The notes beneath the pieces are model-generated. The model was not told where the DNA came from, ran no database searches, and saw only the letters and a list, made by a program, of their open reading frames with translations. Below, in pieces: positions 42,600 to 51,480 of a stretch of DNA of 57,543 nt (its first letter is position 1; the number at the start of each line of letters is the position of its first letter). The stretch is from the NCBI RefSeq assembly GCF_001613205.1, contig NZ_BDBX01000056.1, forward strand, positions 1-57,543. The letters are read 5' to 3'. The translations under genes were made by a program, and so were the position numbers. This DNA is from Nocardia sienata NBRC 100364. Lineage in GTDB: Bacteria > Actinomycetota > Actinomycetes > Mycobacteriales > Mycobacteriaceae.

Positions 42600-43373
42600 T
42601 CAGAAGTAGGCGTCGTCCGCGTTTTCGCGGAGTGTGCGTTCGGCCTGTTCGATCCACGCGGCGAACACAGCGCCGAAACCCTTCGTGCTCGCGGGACGCA
42701 GCTCGAGGTGGGTACGGTTGCGTTGTTCGACATAGCGGCCGTCGCCGGTGATATCGCACCACTGCAGTGCGCGATGGCGGTTGTGGGCGGCATGGAAATT
42801 ACCGAGCCGGAGGATGGCGTGCCCACCGCCGTCGGCCGATCGGCGGGCCAGCTGTTCGAAACGGCGGCGCGCGCTTGTGAGGTCGGCGGCGTACCGGGAG
42901 TCCTCGGCCGGTTTCACGTCCGCGAGGTCGAAGGTGGCGGGCTTGTCGCGGCCGGGTTCGCAGGGCGGGACGGCGGCGGCGAGGGCGGCGGGAAGCTGGT
43001 CGGCGCGCAGCAGCTGGGCCCGGATATCGCTGTCCTCACCCCGTATCGCGGTCTGGCTGAGTACCACGGCGTGTGCGTAGGTACGGGCGCCGACCACACG
43101 CAGATCTTTGCGGGTGCGGCCGTCGCCGCCCCGATGCTTCACCGAGCCGAACAGGATCTCGATCCGCATATCGCACTGCGCGAGCGTCTGCACGAGCAAG
43201 CGGATCCTCTCCTGTTCGTCGATATCGCCGACGGCGCGGACGGCGGCGCGGTGCGCCTCGAACTCGTCGATCGTGGCGAAGCGGCTCCGGTAGCGCAGGG
43301 GTGTGGGCATACGGTCGTTGCCCTCGTCGAACCAATGCGCGGCGAAGGTATCCGGTTCCCAGGTCCAGGCCAT
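42600..43373 (-). CDS. EspG-family type VII secretion chaperone
   Basis: A 257-residue protein opening MAWTWEPDTFAAHWFDEGNDRMPTPLRYRSRF, the N-terminal pattern of EspG proteins. EspG binds the tip of PE-PPE heterodimers in the cytoplasm and hands them to an ESX system. ATG 43373 is chosen because the family pattern starts there. The gene lies 167 bases downstream of a PPE-like gene on the same strand, so its client is probably that protein. No PE protein in the strict sense or ESX core machinery is visible here. Confidence 0.83.
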   Translation of the reverse strand: MAWTWEPDTFAAHWFDEGNDRMPTPLRYRSRFATIDEFEAHRAAVRAVGDIDEQERIRLLVQTLAQCDMRIEILFGSVKHRGGDGRTRKDLRVVGARTYAHAVVLSQTAIRGEDSDIRAQLLRADQLPAALAAAVPPCEPGRDKPATFDLADVKPAEDSRYAADLTSARRRFEQLARRSADGGGHAILRLGNFHAAHNRHRALQWCDITGDGRYVEQRNRTHLELRPASTKGFGAVFAAWIEQAERTLRENADDAYF

Positions 43374-43540
43374 ACGGGTGGTATCCGTTCCAATCGAGCG
43401 ATTCGGCTCCGCGATCCGAGCAGCGGCGGCCGAGGGCGGGTGGTCGCGGGGTGAACAGCGCAACCGAGGTCGACGGGCCGCACGCCCGGTCGGGCACGAT
43501 GTGTCGTGGCCGGGGTGCGGCTGTGAGGTCCGGCGGCCGA

Positions 43541-44707
43541 TCAGAAACTGGGAGGTCGTTCGGCGGGACCGGTGGCGGGGGCGTCGGCACCGAGCACACC
43601 GCCGGGAAGGGTCCGCGGTTCCTCTCCGAGGAGTTCGCGGGTGTTCTCCTCGTTGATCAGGTAGTCGGGAGTCTGCCGGTCGCGTTCGTCGTCCCCGGAA
43701 CCGCCGCGGCCCGCACCGGGCGCGCCCATCATCGGCATACCGCTACGCGTCGCGGGCGAACCAGAGGCGGTCCTGGTGCCGGCGGTGGTCGCAGGCACCC
43801 CGGTCGACGGCGAACCCGATACGGTCCGGCCCGGTCCGGGCGCAGCCGGGCCCGGGGTCCCCGCGGGACCACCGGGACTGCCCGGTGTGCCGGTAGGCAT
43901 GCCGGTGGTGGTCGACGCGGGAGTCACGGCGGGGCTACCGGTGTTGCTCGGCACCGTGGCCTGCGGTGTGGTACTCGGGGTTTCGGTTGTCGCCGATTGC
44001 GTATCCTCCGGGGCGGTACCGGTGTCCTCGCCGGTCGGCTGCTGCTCACCGGGCTGTTCCGCCCCGGGTGTTTCCTGCCCCGGCGTACCGGGCGTGGGCG
44101 AGGTGCCCCCCGGGGAGGGCCCGTCGTCACCGGTGGTGGGGCCACCCGGGTTACCACCGTCGTCCACCGCAATCGGGTCCCGCGGCTGCGGCAACACCGG
44201 GACCTGGGCATCCGCGGAAACCGCCGGGGTCACATAGTTGGTGGCCATATGCTGCTGGGCCCCCTGTTCCGCCGCCGCCACTCCCCCGTCGCCGTCGAAC
44301 CAGTCCCCGGGGACCCACCAGCTCTGCGGGTCGTCCACAACCTCCGGCATGCCGTTCTTCGTCGACAGGACAGCAGCGACCATATTGTCGACCCGGTAGG
44401 CCAGTCCCCACAGTGCCGGCGTCAGATTCGTTGCGTCGGTGGCGTAGTCGGCGATCGCCTGCCGTGCCGTCTCCGCCGCCGGGCCCGACCACGCCGATTC
44501 ACTGGACCGGCGGATCCGGGCGGCGAACACGGTGACGGTCTCTTCCCAAGCGGTGGCGATCGCGGCGTAATCGTCGCGGGCGTAGGTCGCCTCCATCGGA
44601 TCCATCGCATCGAAGACCGCTTTTATCTCGGTATGCGAATGTGCGGCGGGGTTCTCCCGCGCACCGTTCTTCAGGATCAGCGATTCTTCGTAGCCGAACT
44701 CGCTCAT
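43541..44707 (-). CDS. PPE-like type VII substrate with Pro/Thr/Gly-rich region
   Basis: A 388-residue protein. The N-terminal about 170 residues are helical with a W-x-G turn (SAWSGPAAETAR, about 71-82) and MEATYARDDYAAIATAWEE. The middle (about 185-335) is low-complexity Pro/Thr/Gly/Ser. The C terminus carries RQTPDYLINEENTRELLGE, a conserved end found in actinobacterial PPE-like proteins. It overlaps the preceding 150-residue protein by four bases and is followed by espG. It is probably exported or surface-exposed through a type VII system. Confidence 0.78.
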   Translation of the reverse strand: MSEFGYEESLILKNGARENPAAHSHTEIKAVFDAMDPMEATYARDDYAAIATAWEETVTVFAARIRRSSESAWSGPAAETARQAIADYATDATNLTPALWGLAYRVDNMVAAVLSTKNGMPEVVDDPQSWWVPGDWFDGDGGVAAAEQGAQQHMATNYVTPAVSADAQVPVLPQPRDPIAVDDGGNPGGPTTGDDGPSPGGTSPTPGTPGQETPGAEQPGEQQPTGEDTGTAPEDTQSATTETPSTTPQATVPSNTGSPAVTPASTTTGMPTGTPGSPGGPAGTPGPAAPGPGRTVSGSPSTGVPATTAGTRTASGSPATRSGMPMMGAPGAGRGGSGDDERDRQTPDYLINEENTRELLGEEPRTLPGGVLGADAPATGPAERPPSF

Positions 44708-45156
44708 TTCGGCACCTGCAATCCCTGCGGAGCGGATGCCATGACCTCGTTGTACCGCGACGCGAACGCGCTATCGGTATCCAGATAGCGTTGCGCGATC
44801 ACCCGATGCAACTCCTGGATACTGTCCACTATCTGGTAGTGGCGTTCCAGGATGGCGTGGACGCTGTTCCCCGACTCATCGCCCTCCGCTTTACTCCGGA
44901 ACCGCGAGACAAGCACCTTACCGGTCTGTATCCAGCTCCCGGGATCTTCGCCCAAACCCCAGTTATCGCGGCTCGATATCCCCTTTGCCACACCTTGCAA
45001 GTCACGGATCTGGTCCTTCATGGCTTGACAGTCCCGGTCGATATAGACGAACTCCTCCGCATTCACCCGGACATCGCTGTTGAACGACACCGATAACTGA
45101 CCATCGTTGGCCGCGTCGATCACGTCCTGCATAGGACGCTTTCTCTCATCTGCCAT
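44704..45156 (-). CDS. type VII-associated helical protein, partner of the PPE-like protein
   Basis: A 150-residue mostly helical protein (MADERKRPMQDVIDAANDGQ, then VYIDRDCQAMKDQIRDLQGV, ending ASAPQGLQVPK). It lacks a clear WXG motif. The stop/start overlap with the PPE-like gene suggests equal production and a complex, replacing the PE partner. A conserved C-terminal YxxxD/E-type secretion signal is not certain (RYNEVMAS is the nearest). Its family is otherwise unrecognised. Confidence 0.68.
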   Translation of the reverse strand: MADERKRPMQDVIDAANDGQLSVSFNSDVRVNAEEFVYIDRDCQAMKDQIRDLQGVAKGISSRDNWGLGEDPGSWIQTGKVLVSRFRSKAEGDESGNSVHAILERHYQIVDSIQELHRVIAQRYLDTDSAFASRYNEVMASAPQGLQVPK

Positions 45157-45201
45157 GACCCACCCCTCTTCCTGCCACCGACTTCGTCACTCTCACTACC
45201 G

Positions 45202-45762
45202 TCATACTCCCGCCGGAATCAGCGGTAACACCCTCTCCGCCAGCCGCGTCGCGATATCGCACGGGTGCTGATTACCGGTAAGACGACCGGACGCCGGGTT
45301 ATCGATCAGGAATTCGAGACTTCCCCCTACCATCTCCGCGTTCAACGTGCAGTCGGTCGATGTCGTCCCATTATGCTGCGCGATAGTGACCGGGCGACCA
45401 TCAACTACGGCTTCCCGCGCCCCAGGAACATCCTTCTCACGAACCATATCGAGCGTCAGGTTCGTCGCACTGATACTGGCGGAGTAACCGTCCGACACCA
45501 CCCAACGGCAACCACTCCAGGCGATATCACCGCGCCGCATATCGTCCGTGGAGGTCGAGCTGTTCGTCGAATGCAACCCCTCCGAATCCAGTACCTCCTG
45601 CGGGATATCGGTACACGGATCGAACCCACTCGGCACCTGCGGCGCCGCCGCCTGCTCAGCCGACGTAGAAGGCTCCGCGGAACCACCAGTGGACGTCCCG
45701 CACCCCGCCGCCACCAGGACCACACTCGCCCCGGCCACCACGGCACACGCCGACCTTCGCAT
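45202..45762 (-). CDS. DUF3558 lipoprotein
   Basis: A 186-residue lipoprotein: signal peptide with lipobox VAAGC (Cys at 21), a Ser/Thr/Ala-rich linker, then a DUF3558 domain starting FDPCTDIPQEVLDSEGL and ending NQHPCDIATRLAERVLPLIP. The paired Cys probably form disulfides outside the membrane. ATG 45762 is chosen to place the lipobox correctly. DUF3558 lipoproteins often accompany ESX substrate genes in Nocardia and relatives; here it leads the EspG/PPE module. Confidence 0.87.
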   Translation of the reverse strand: MRRSACAVVAGASVVLVAAGCGTSTGGSAEPSTSAEQAAAPQVPSGFDPCTDIPQEVLDSEGLHSTNSSTSTDDMRRGDIAWSGCRWVVSDGYSASISATNLTLDMVREKDVPGAREAVVDGRPVTIAQHNGTTSTDCTLNAEMVGGSLEFLIDNPASGRLTGNQHPCDIATRLAERVLPLIPAGV

Positions 45763-46217
45763 GATGCCCAATTCGTTCCCCTGCGCGCCGATCCCGGAAC
45801 TGGTACCGCAGGACGGACCGGCTCCTCCGCCCCCGCGAGCTTGCAGCGACCGTATCGAACGTTTGTCCACGTCCGCAAGCGAAACCACCGCATCGCACGC
45901 ACCGAACCACCCGCGTCCGAACCACCTACAACCCGTCGGACCGCGTTGGGCGCGGGCCGGCGCCGTGTGACTCGGAAGCGCGATCGCGCGAGAGCAGTCG
46001 AAGTCGACCGGACCGAAAGAATCGGCACCGGCCAGGAGTGCGGTTGCGAGAGAGGTCTACGGCGCGGTACCGGCAACCGGACAACACCGGACCGGCTCGG
46101 CGACGTGGGGGCCCCGGGGCGACTCCTACCGCACCGCGCGGCCACACCACGGGTACGGCCCGATACCCGCCGGGCGCATCCTGCGGGTATCGGCAACGAG
46201 CATTTTCTGCAACAAGT
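45763..46217. other. intergenic region at the right edge of the accessory block
   Basis: About 455 bases between the DUF3558 gene and the stop of the LLM oxidoreductase gene. No supported gene, repeat or terminator was seen; it should hold the promoter of the minus-strand ESX module. Confidence 0.4.
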
Positions 46218-47258
46218 TCACCGGCTGCCGACCAGCGGCGCCAAACGCTTCAGCTGCTCCACATCGGGCACCGAGACCAGCAGCATGGTGACGCCGGCGG
46301 CCTCCCATACCGCGATCTGCTCACGTACCTGGGCCTCGTTGCCGATGATCGCGGTCTCCAGCACCAGTTCGTCCGGTACCGCCGCCGCGGCCTCGGCCTT
46401 CTTGCCCGCCTGGAAGAGCGTGCCGATCTCCTCGACTTCCTTCTCGTAGCCCATCCGGCGATACACCTGGGCGTGGAAGTTCAGCTCCGGTGCGCCCATG
46501 CCGCCGATGTAGAGCGAGGTGATCCAGCGCATCCGTTCGATCTCGGCGGCAGGGTCGTCGGTGATGATCACCTGGGCGGTGGCGGCTATCTCGAAGTCCT
46601 CCCGCGAACGCCGGGCACCCGGCCGCGCGAAGCCCTCGTCGAGCCATTCGTTGTATACGCCGGCCATCCGCGGCGTGTAGTAGATCGCGAGCCAGCCGTC
46701 GGCGATCTCCGCGGTCAGCGCCACGTTCTTCGGCCCTTCCGCGCCCAACCAGATGGGCAGATCCGCACGTAGGGGATGAGTTATCGGTTTGAGCGGTTTA
46801 CCCAGACCGGTCGCGCCCGCGCCGCTGTAGGGCAGCGGGTAGTTCGGCCCGTCGTTGGTGACCGGGCCCTGCCGGGCCAGCACCTTGCGCACGATATCGA
46901 CGTATTCGCGGGTCCGCTGCAACGGTTTGGCGAACGGCTGCCCATACCAGCCCTCCACCACCTGCGGGCCGGAGACGCCGAGGCCGAGAATCGCCCGCCC
47001 GCCACTGAGATGGTCGAGGGTCAGCGCGTGCATCGCGGTGGCGGTGGGGGTCCGGGCGGATAGTTGCACCACCGAGGTGCCCAGCCGCACCCGCTCGGTC
47101 GCCGAACCCCACCAGGCCAAGGGAGTGAAGGCGTCCGACCCCCAGGATTCGGCCGCGAACACCGCGTCGAACCCGGCCTCTTCGGCCGCCACAACGACCT
47201 CGGCGGCATGTTCCGGCGGCCCCGCGCTCCAGTACCCGAGTTGCAATCCGAACTTCAT
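46218..47258 (-). CDS. LLM-class F420-dependent oxidoreductase (Rv3520c-like)
   Basis: A 346-residue luciferase-like TIM-barrel protein: MKFGLQLGYWSAGPPEHAAE, then RVRLGTSVVQLSARTPTATAM and LGLGVSGPQVVEGWYG, typical of F420-using family members. Length and position beside a DUF35 gene and ltp4 match Rv3520c (347 residues) of the cholesterol regulon. The substrate is unknown; a redox step in sterol or ring degradation is usually assumed. Its divergent promoter with the DUF35 gene holds a KstR-type palindrome. Confidence 0.88.
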   Translation of the reverse strand: MKFGLQLGYWSAGPPEHAAEVVVAAEEAGFDAVFAAESWGSDAFTPLAWWGSATERVRLGTSVVQLSARTPTATAMHALTLDHLSGGRAILGLGVSGPQVVEGWYGQPFAKPLQRTREYVDIVRKVLARQGPVTNDGPNYPLPYSGAGATGLGKPLKPITHPLRADLPIWLGAEGPKNVALTAEIADGWLAIYYTPRMAGVYNEWLDEGFARPGARRSREDFEIAATAQVIITDDPAAEIERMRWITSLYIGGMGAPELNFHAQVYRRMGYEKEVEEIGTLFQAGKKAEAAAAVPDELVLETAIIGNEAQVREQIAVWEAAGVTMLLVSVPDVEQLKRLAPLVGSR

Positions 47259-47295
47259 ATCCGACCCCTTCCGGCCTACTGCTTGCCAGCAGAAT

Positions 47296-47309
47296 AAGAA
47301 CCTGTTCTA
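47296..47309. promoter_or_regulatory. KstR-type operator between the LLM and DUF35 genes
   Basis: AAGAACCTGTTCTA fits TNNAACNNGTTNNA except the first base. It lies 38 bases upstream of the LLM start and 10 bases upstream of the DUF35 start, so it could repress both. Confidence 0.72.
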
Positions 47310-47318
47310 CTCGATATC

Positions 47319-48332
47319 GTGAATCAGGGGAATACTGCACCCACGGTAATTACGCAGGAACGCCCGCCGGGACTGAAACCGAGCGATGTGCTCAGTGCGC
47401 CCCTGCGGATGGAGTTCGACTACACGCGCTCCGTGGGACCCATCATCGGCAAGTTCCTTACCGGCCTGCGCGAACGGCGCGTCTTCGGTATCCGTGGTTC
47501 GGACGGCCGGGTGCTCGTGCCACCGGCCGAATTCGACCCGGTCACCGCCGAACCGCTGTCGGAGTTCGTCGAGGTCGCCCCGACGGGCACGGTGAAGTCC
47601 TGGACCTGGGTCCGCGATCCGCTGCCCGGCCAGCCCTTCGACCGGCCGTTCGCCTACGCGTTGATCCAGCTCGACGGTGCCGACACCGCACTGCTGCACG
47701 CGGTCGATGTCGAGAGCCCGGAACAGATCGGCACCGGTATGCGGGTGACCGCCCGCTGGGCCGCCGAACTCACCGGGACCATCCACGACATCGTCTGTTT
47801 CGAGCCCGGTGAGACCCCGACCGCGGAGCCGGCGCCGGCCTCCGATGCCGACCCGGTCACCATCATCACGACACCGATCGGGATGGACTACAAGCACACC
47901 GCCTCCCCGGAGGAGAGCACCTTCCTGCGCGGCCTGAAAGAGGGCAAACTCATCGGCGCGCGGGCCGATGCGAACAGCAAGGTGTACTTCCCGCCGCGCG
48001 GTGTCGACCCGGTGGACGGGCGGTCCACCTCGGATACCGTCGAGCTCGCCGATACCGCCACCGTCACCACTTTCTGCATCGTGAACGTGCCGTTCCTCGG
48101 CCAGCGGATCAAGCCGCCCTATGTGGCGGCGTACGTGCTGATCGACGGCGCCGATATCCCGTTCCTTCATCTCGTACTCGGCTGCGACGCCAGTGAGGTG
48201 CGGATGGGTATGCGGGTCAAGGCGGTGTGGAAGCCGCGCGAGGAGTGGGGCTACACCATGGCCAATATCAGCCACTTCGAGCCGACCGGCGAGCCGGATG
48301 CCGACTACGACACCTACAAGCATCACCTGTGA
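47319..48332 (+). CDS. double DUF35 OB-fold protein (Rv3521-like)
   Basis: A 337-residue protein built of two related halves (about 20-165 and 175-325). Each has a short helix followed by an OB-fold (RMEFDYTRSVGPIIGKFLTGLRE / GMDYKHTASPEESTFLRGLKE). The Cys pairs of the usual zinc ribbon are absent. DUF35 proteins act as partners of thiolase-fold Ltp enzymes, as in ChsH2-Ltp2, where they help the aldol cleavage of sterol side chains. Lying just ahead of ltp4 and ltp3, it is probably their accessory subunit. The GTG start nearly touches the KstR site. Confidence 0.83.
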   Translation: MNQGNTAPTVITQERPPGLKPSDVLSAPLRMEFDYTRSVGPIIGKFLTGLRERRVFGIRGSDGRVLVPPAEFDPVTAEPLSEFVEVAPTGTVKSWTWVRDPLPGQPFDRPFAYALIQLDGADTALLHAVDVESPEQIGTGMRVTARWAAELTGTIHDIVCFEPGETPTAEPAPASDADPVTIITTPIGMDYKHTASPEESTFLRGLKEGKLIGARADANSKVYFPPRGVDPVDGRSTSDTVELADTATVTTFCIVNVPFLGQRIKPPYVAAYVLIDGADIPFLHLVLGCDASEVRMGMRVKAVWKPREEWGYTMANISHFEPTGEPDADYDTYKHHL

Positions 48333-48345
48333 GAGGGCTCCCCGC

Positions 48346-49413
48346 GTGACCATCACCGAGCGTTCCATCGACAACGCCACCGAGATCGCCGTCGTGGGCT
48401 TCGCGCACGCACCGCATGTGTCGGAGACCTACGGCACCACCAACGGCGTGGAGATGCTGGTGCCCTGTTTCCAGCAGCTCTACGACCAGCTCGGCATCAC
48501 CAAGTCCGATATCGACTTCTGGTGCTCGGGATCGTCGGACTACCTGGCCGGGCGGTCCTTCTCGTTCATCTCCGCCATCGATTCGATCGGCGCCGTACCG
48601 CCGATCAACGAATCCCACGTGGAGATGGACGCGGCCTGGGCCCTGTACGAGGCGTGGGTGAAACTGCGCACCGGTCAGGCGCAGACCGCCCTGGTCTACG
48701 GTTTCGGGAAATCTTCCGCCAGCACGCTGCGCCAGGTGCTGTCCACTCAGCTCGACCCCTACCTCGTCACGCCCCTGTGGCCGGATTCGCTGGCCATCGC
48801 CGGGCTGCAGGCCCGGGCGGGACTGGACGCCGGCCGCTGGACCGAGCGCGATATGGCCGCGGTCTCGGCCGCGCACACCGTCGACGGGAAATCGGTCGAC
48901 GAGCTGCTCGCCGGCCCCTATGTCGCCGACCCGCTGCGGGAACACGACTGCGCACCCGTCACCGACGGCGCCGCGGCCATCGTGCTCGCGGTCGGCGACC
49001 GCGCCCGCGAGCTGACCGAACGTCCCGCGTGGATCACCGGAATGGCGCACCGGATCGATTCCAGTGTGCTGGGCGCCCGCGACCTGACCACCTCGCCGTC
49101 GGCCGCCGCCGCGGGACAGGCGGTGACCACCGGCGACACCAGCGGTATCGACGTCGCCGAACTGCACGCGCCGTTCAGCCATCAGCAGCTCATCCTGACC
49201 GAGGCGCTCGGCCTGAAACCGGAGACGAAGGTCAATCCGTCCGGCGGCGCGCTGGCCGGCAATCCCATGTTCGCCACCGGGCTGGAGCGCATCGGCTACG
49301 CCGCGCTGCCCATCCTGGCGGGCACCGCGGGCCGCACCCTGGCACATGCCACCAGCGGCCCGGCCCTGCAGCAGAACCTTGTGACCGTTTTGGATTCGGA
49401 GGCCGGCCGATGA
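48346..49413 (+). CDS. ltp4: thiolase-fold lipid-transfer protein Ltp4
   Basis: A 355-residue thiolase-superfamily protein, the length of Rv3522. Thiolase fold segments are present (SDIDFWCSGSSDYLAGRSFSF, VNPSGGALAGNPMF), but the positions of a standard thiolase nucleophile and second Cys are not conserved in the usual motifs, as in Ltp aldolases. Ltp3 and Ltp4 of Rhodococcus are needed to degrade C24-branched sterol side chains. The GTG start follows the DUF35 gene by 13 bases and its stop overlaps the ltp3 start. Confidence 0.85.
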   Translation: MTITERSIDNATEIAVVGFAHAPHVSETYGTTNGVEMLVPCFQQLYDQLGITKSDIDFWCSGSSDYLAGRSFSFISAIDSIGAVPPINESHVEMDAAWALYEAWVKLRTGQAQTALVYGFGKSSASTLRQVLSTQLDPYLVTPLWPDSLAIAGLQARAGLDAGRWTERDMAAVSAAHTVDGKSVDELLAGPYVADPLREHDCAPVTDGAAAIVLAVGDRARELTERPAWITGMAHRIDSSVLGARDLTTSPSAAAAGQAVTTGDTSGIDVAELHAPFSHQQLILTEALGLKPETKVNPSGGALAGNPMFATGLERIGYAALPILAGTAGRTLAHATSGPALQQNLVTVLDSEAGR

Positions 49414-50576
49414 GTTTCCCCGCCGCGGTGCTGGGCACCGGACAGACCCATCACGTTGCCAAGCGCAGCGATGTCTCGATGGCCGGGATGTGCCGCGAGG
49501 CGATCGACCGGGCACTGGCCGACGCCGACCTGACCATGGCCGATATCGACGCCATCGTCATCGGCAAGGCGCCGGACATGTTCGAGGGCATGATGATGCC
49601 CGAGCTGTACCTGGCCGACGCGCTGGGCGCCCCCGGGAAACCGCTGTTGCGTGTGCACACCGCGGGCTCGGTCGGCGGTTCCACCGCCTGTGTGGCCGCC
49701 AGCATGGTGCAGGGCGGTGTGCACGAGAAGGTGCTCGCCATCGCCTGGGAGAAGCAGTCGGAATCGAATGCCATGTGGGCGTTGTCGATTCCGGTTCCAT
49801 TCACCATGCCGGTCGGTGCGGGCGCCGGCGGTTACTTCGCCCCGCATGTGCGGTCCTATATCCGCCGCTCGAACGCGCCCCTGCACATCGGCGCGATGGT
49901 CGCGGCCAAGGACCGGCGCAACGGGGCCAAGAACCCGCACGCCCACCTCAAACAGGGTGACAAGACCGCCGACGAGGTGCTCGCCTCCCAGATGCTCTGG
50001 GACCCCATCCGGTTCGACGAGACCTGCCCCTCCTCCGACGGCGCCTGCGCCGTGGTCATCGGCGGCGAGAAATCGGCGGCCGCGGTGGAAGCTTCCGGTA
50101 AGAAGGTCGGCTGGATCCACGCCACCGCCATGCGCACCGAACCGCTGGCCTACGCCGGCCGTGATCAGGTGAACCCCCAGGCCGGCCAGGAGGCCGCGAA
50201 AGCCCTGTGGGCGCAGGCCGGGATCACCGATCCGCTGGCCGAGATCGACGCCGCCGAAATCTACGTCCCGTTCTCCTGGTTCGAACCGATGTGGCTGGAG
50301 AATCTCGGTTTCGCCGCCCCCGGCGACGGCTGGAAGCTCACCGACAAAGGCGAAACCGAGATCGGCGGCGCGCTGCCGGTGAACCCGTCCGGCGGGGTGC
50401 TCTCCTCGAACCCCATCGGTGCCTCCGGCATGATCCGGTTCGCCGAGGCCGCCAAACAGGTCATGGGCCGGGCCGGTGACTACCAGGTCGACAATGCCCG
50501 CAAGGCGCTGGGCCACGCCTACGGCGGTGGCTCGCAGTACTTCTCCATGTGGGTCGTGGGATCGGAACGCCCATGA
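49410..50576 (+). CDS. ltp3: thiolase-fold lipid-transfer protein Ltp3
   Basis: A 388-residue thiolase-fold protein: KRSDVSMAGMCREAIDRAL, IVIGKAPDMFEGMMMPELYL, AGSVGGSTACVAASMVQGG (the Cys here is in the nucleophile region), and VNPSGGVLSSNPIGASGMIR near the C terminus. It probably works with Ltp4 and the DUF35 protein as a sterol side-chain aldolase or thiolase. ATG 49410 overlaps the ltp4 stop and its stop overlaps the next gene's ATG, a tight operon. Confidence 0.85.
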   Translation: MSFPAAVLGTGQTHHVAKRSDVSMAGMCREAIDRALADADLTMADIDAIVIGKAPDMFEGMMMPELYLADALGAPGKPLLRVHTAGSVGGSTACVAASMVQGGVHEKVLAIAWEKQSESNAMWALSIPVPFTMPVGAGAGGYFAPHVRSYIRRSNAPLHIGAMVAAKDRRNGAKNPHAHLKQGDKTADEVLASQMLWDPIRFDETCPSSDGACAVVIGGEKSAAAVEASGKKVGWIHATAMRTEPLAYAGRDQVNPQAGQEAAKALWAQAGITDPLAEIDAAEIYVPFSWFEPMWLENLGFAAPGDGWKLTDKGETEIGGALPVNPSGGVLSSNPIGASGMIRFAEAAKQVMGRAGDYQVDNARKALGHAYGGGSQYFSMWVVGSERP

Positions 50577-51454
50577 CTCTGAAGTTCAGCCTCGGGATCG
50601 CGCTGAGTCCACTGGACCAACTGCCCGCCCTCGCCCGGACCGCCGAGGAGGTCGGGTTCACCTCGATCGCCCTGCCGGACTCGCTGTTCTACATGAAATC
50701 CCAGGCGGCGAAGTACCCCTACACACCGGACGGCAGTCGCTTCTGGGGTCCGGACACACCGTGGGTGGATCCGCTCATCGCGGCGACCGCCATGGCCGCG
50801 GTGACCACCCGGCTGCGCTTCTACACCAATGTGCTCAAACTCGGTTCCCGTAATCCGCTGCTGCTCGCCCGCCAGGTCGGGTCGGTGGCGAATCTGTCCG
50901 GTAACCGGTTCGGTTTCGGGGTGGGTATCGGCTGGGCGCCCGAGGAATTCGAGTGGTGCGGCGTGCCCTACGCGCGCCGCGGCGCCCGGGTCGACGAGAT
51001 GATCGAGGTCATCAAGAAGGTTCTCGCGGGCGGCATGGTCGAATACCACGGCGAGTTCTTCGATTTCGACGAACTGCAGATGAGCCCGGCGCCGAGCGAA
51101 CCGGTCCCGTTCTACATCGGTGGCCACACCGAGGTGGCACTGCGCCGCGCCGCGAAGGTCGGGGACGGCTGGACCTCGGCCATGATGAAGTTCGACGATC
51201 TGCAGACCACCATCGCCCGGCTTGGTGAGTTGCGGGCCGAATACGGTCGCGCGGAACTGCCTTTCGAGATCCAGGCGGTCTGTATCGACAAGTTCGGGCG
51301 CGACGGCTACCAGGAGCAATACGACGCCGGTGTCACCGACGCGATCGTGGTGCCCTGGCTGGCCGCCGGGATCGGATTCGACGGTGAACTCGAAGCGAAG
51401 CAGGACGCGCTGCGCAAGTTCGCCGAGGAGCACATCCAGAACCCGATCACCTGA
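50573..51454 (+). CDS. LLM-class flavin/F420-dependent oxidoreductase
   Basis: A 293-residue luciferase-like barrel (MTLKFSLGIALSPLDQLPALARTAEEVG, then TRLRFYTNVLKLGSRNPLLLARQV and FGFGVGIGWAPEEFEWCGV). It overlaps ltp3 by four bases, so it acts in the same pathway. It differs clearly from the LLM protein at 46218-47258, so the two are not a recent duplication. The cofactor (F420 or FMN) and substrate cannot be fixed from sequence. Confidence 0.87.
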   Translation: MTLKFSLGIALSPLDQLPALARTAEEVGFTSIALPDSLFYMKSQAAKYPYTPDGSRFWGPDTPWVDPLIAATAMAAVTTRLRFYTNVLKLGSRNPLLLARQVGSVANLSGNRFGFGVGIGWAPEEFEWCGVPYARRGARVDEMIEVIKKVLAGGMVEYHGEFFDFDELQMSPAPSEPVPFYIGGHTEVALRRAAKVGDGWTSAMMKFDDLQTTIARLGELRAEYGRAELPFEIQAVCIDKFGRDGYQEQYDAGVTDAIVVPWLAAGIGFDGELEAKQDALRKFAEEHIQNPIT

Positions 51455-51480
51455 GTGTCCGGACCGTCGAGAGGAAAACA

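Noticed and set aside
46218..51454. LLM proteins as true luciferases
   Set aside because: The luciferase-like barrel is shared by many F420- and FMN-dependent oxidoreductases; the sterol context favours these, and no lux partner genes exist.
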